This document shows positions 5,460 to 5,813 of a stretch of 5,813 bases of DNA, in pieces. The DNA is from Candidatus Dojkabacteria bacterium (GTDB lineage Bacteria; Patescibacteriota; Dojkabacteria; SC72; JAFGCJ01), in NCBI GenBank assembly GCA_028696915.1, contig JAQVGB010000058.1, positions 1 through 5,813 of the forward strand. The letters run 5' to 3'. The translations under genes were made by a program, and so were the position numbers. Every line of letters starts with the position of its first letter. Within the stretch, counting starts at the first letter, position 1. The notes under the pieces are model-generated. The model did no database searches. It worked only from the letters and a program-made list of their open reading frames with translations, and was not told the DNA's origin.

Positions 5460-5813
5460 GTCATTCCTTTATTATGCACCTGCATAACTTGGATCTCCGG
5501 CATGTACCGCTTGAAGAGATCAATGACTATCTGCTCATTGTCGATGTATAGGTCAATTTTGTTCGCCCGACAGTAGATCAGTTTCTGAAAAACGAATCGT
5601 TGGTACCAATCGAGCCCGCCAACCGGACAGATCCTATCGGCTTCGCTCCTGTCGTGGATGATGAATAGATGGTCATACACGATCCCCAGCTCTTTGAGTT
5701 CTTGGCGTGTCGCCTTCAGCGTCTCAATCGTTCGCGTTCGGGATGTAACGATATACACTCCGCCGCCAGATTTCTTGATTGCATGTGACAGCAGTCTGAA
5801 AAATTCTGGCTGC
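5456..5813 (-). CDS. HAD-like hydrolase, C-terminal part, cut by the right window edge
   Basis: The open frame runs to the right edge and its start lies outside the window. The visible 118 residues begin QPEFFRLLSHAIKKSGGG and continue into VYIVTSRTRT, which fits HAD motif II (a Ser/Thr at the end of a strand, after the helical hairpin). A lysine in FVFQKLIYC and the strand-loop DLYIDNEQ match motifs III and IV; motif IV usually has two acidic residues and here reads DN. The nucleophile motif DxDGT would lie beyond the edge. The family covers phosphatases, 5'-nucleotidases and related enzymes, and the substrate cannot be told from this half. A GTG at 5758 is internal and not the likely start, because the same frame continues upstream with good HAD-like sequence. 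It shares an ATGA overlap with the lipoprotein gene. Confidence 0.72.
   Translation of the reverse strand, partial: QPEFFRLLSHAIKKSGGGVYIVTSRTRTIETLKATRQELKELGIVYDHLFIIHDRSEADRICPVGGLDWYQRFVFQKLIYCRANKIDLYIDNEQIVIDLFKRYMPEIQVMQVHNKGMT

Overview
The window is bacterial DNA from what looks like a phage, plasmid or integrated element. All supported genes lie on the minus strand, so transcription runs right to left. The evidence is Shine-Dalgarno sites in front of most genes, a textbook sigma70-type promoter, tight overlapping gene spacing, a lipoprotein signal peptide, and a replication pair unlike the host chromosomal set. The phylum cannot be fixed from this sequence. Local base composition is mixed: about 53% GC at 541-840 and about 41% at 4021-4320 (hand counts), which suggests a mosaic.

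Reading in the direction of transcription, the right end (5813-4633) holds a compact run of three genes. These are the C-terminal part of a HAD-like hydrolase cut by the window edge, a small TPR-type lipoprotein joined to it by a 4-base overlap, and a TPR-like cytoplasmic protein starting 2 bases after the lipoprotein stop. Next is a strong promoter at 4596-4624. It drives a MerR-type DNA-binding protein (4586-4065) whose start codon lies almost at the predicted transcription start, so its message is probably leaderless.

The core of the window is a replication module. A short DnaG-type primase (4010-3006) has the CHC2 zinc finger and the TOPRIM catalytic domain but no C-terminal helicase-binding domain. 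It overlaps by 20 bases a 677-residue MCM-like AAA+ helicase (3025-992). MCM helicases are the replicative helicases of archaea and eukaryotes, while bacterial DnaG normally works with DnaB. A DnaG-type primase feeding into an MCM-like helicase, under a MerR-like gene, is the most notable thing here and may be a self-contained replication initiation cassette.

Downstream of the helicase is a 158-base gap (834-991) containing nested inverted repeats that could fold as one long structured hairpin. After it come a 97-residue protein of a widespread accessory family of unknown function, a 135-residue protein with a CxxC/CxxC zinc-binding pair, and the first 20 codons of another gene leaving the window on the left. 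No tRNA, rRNA, CRISPR array, transposase, integrase or clear intrinsic terminator was seen.
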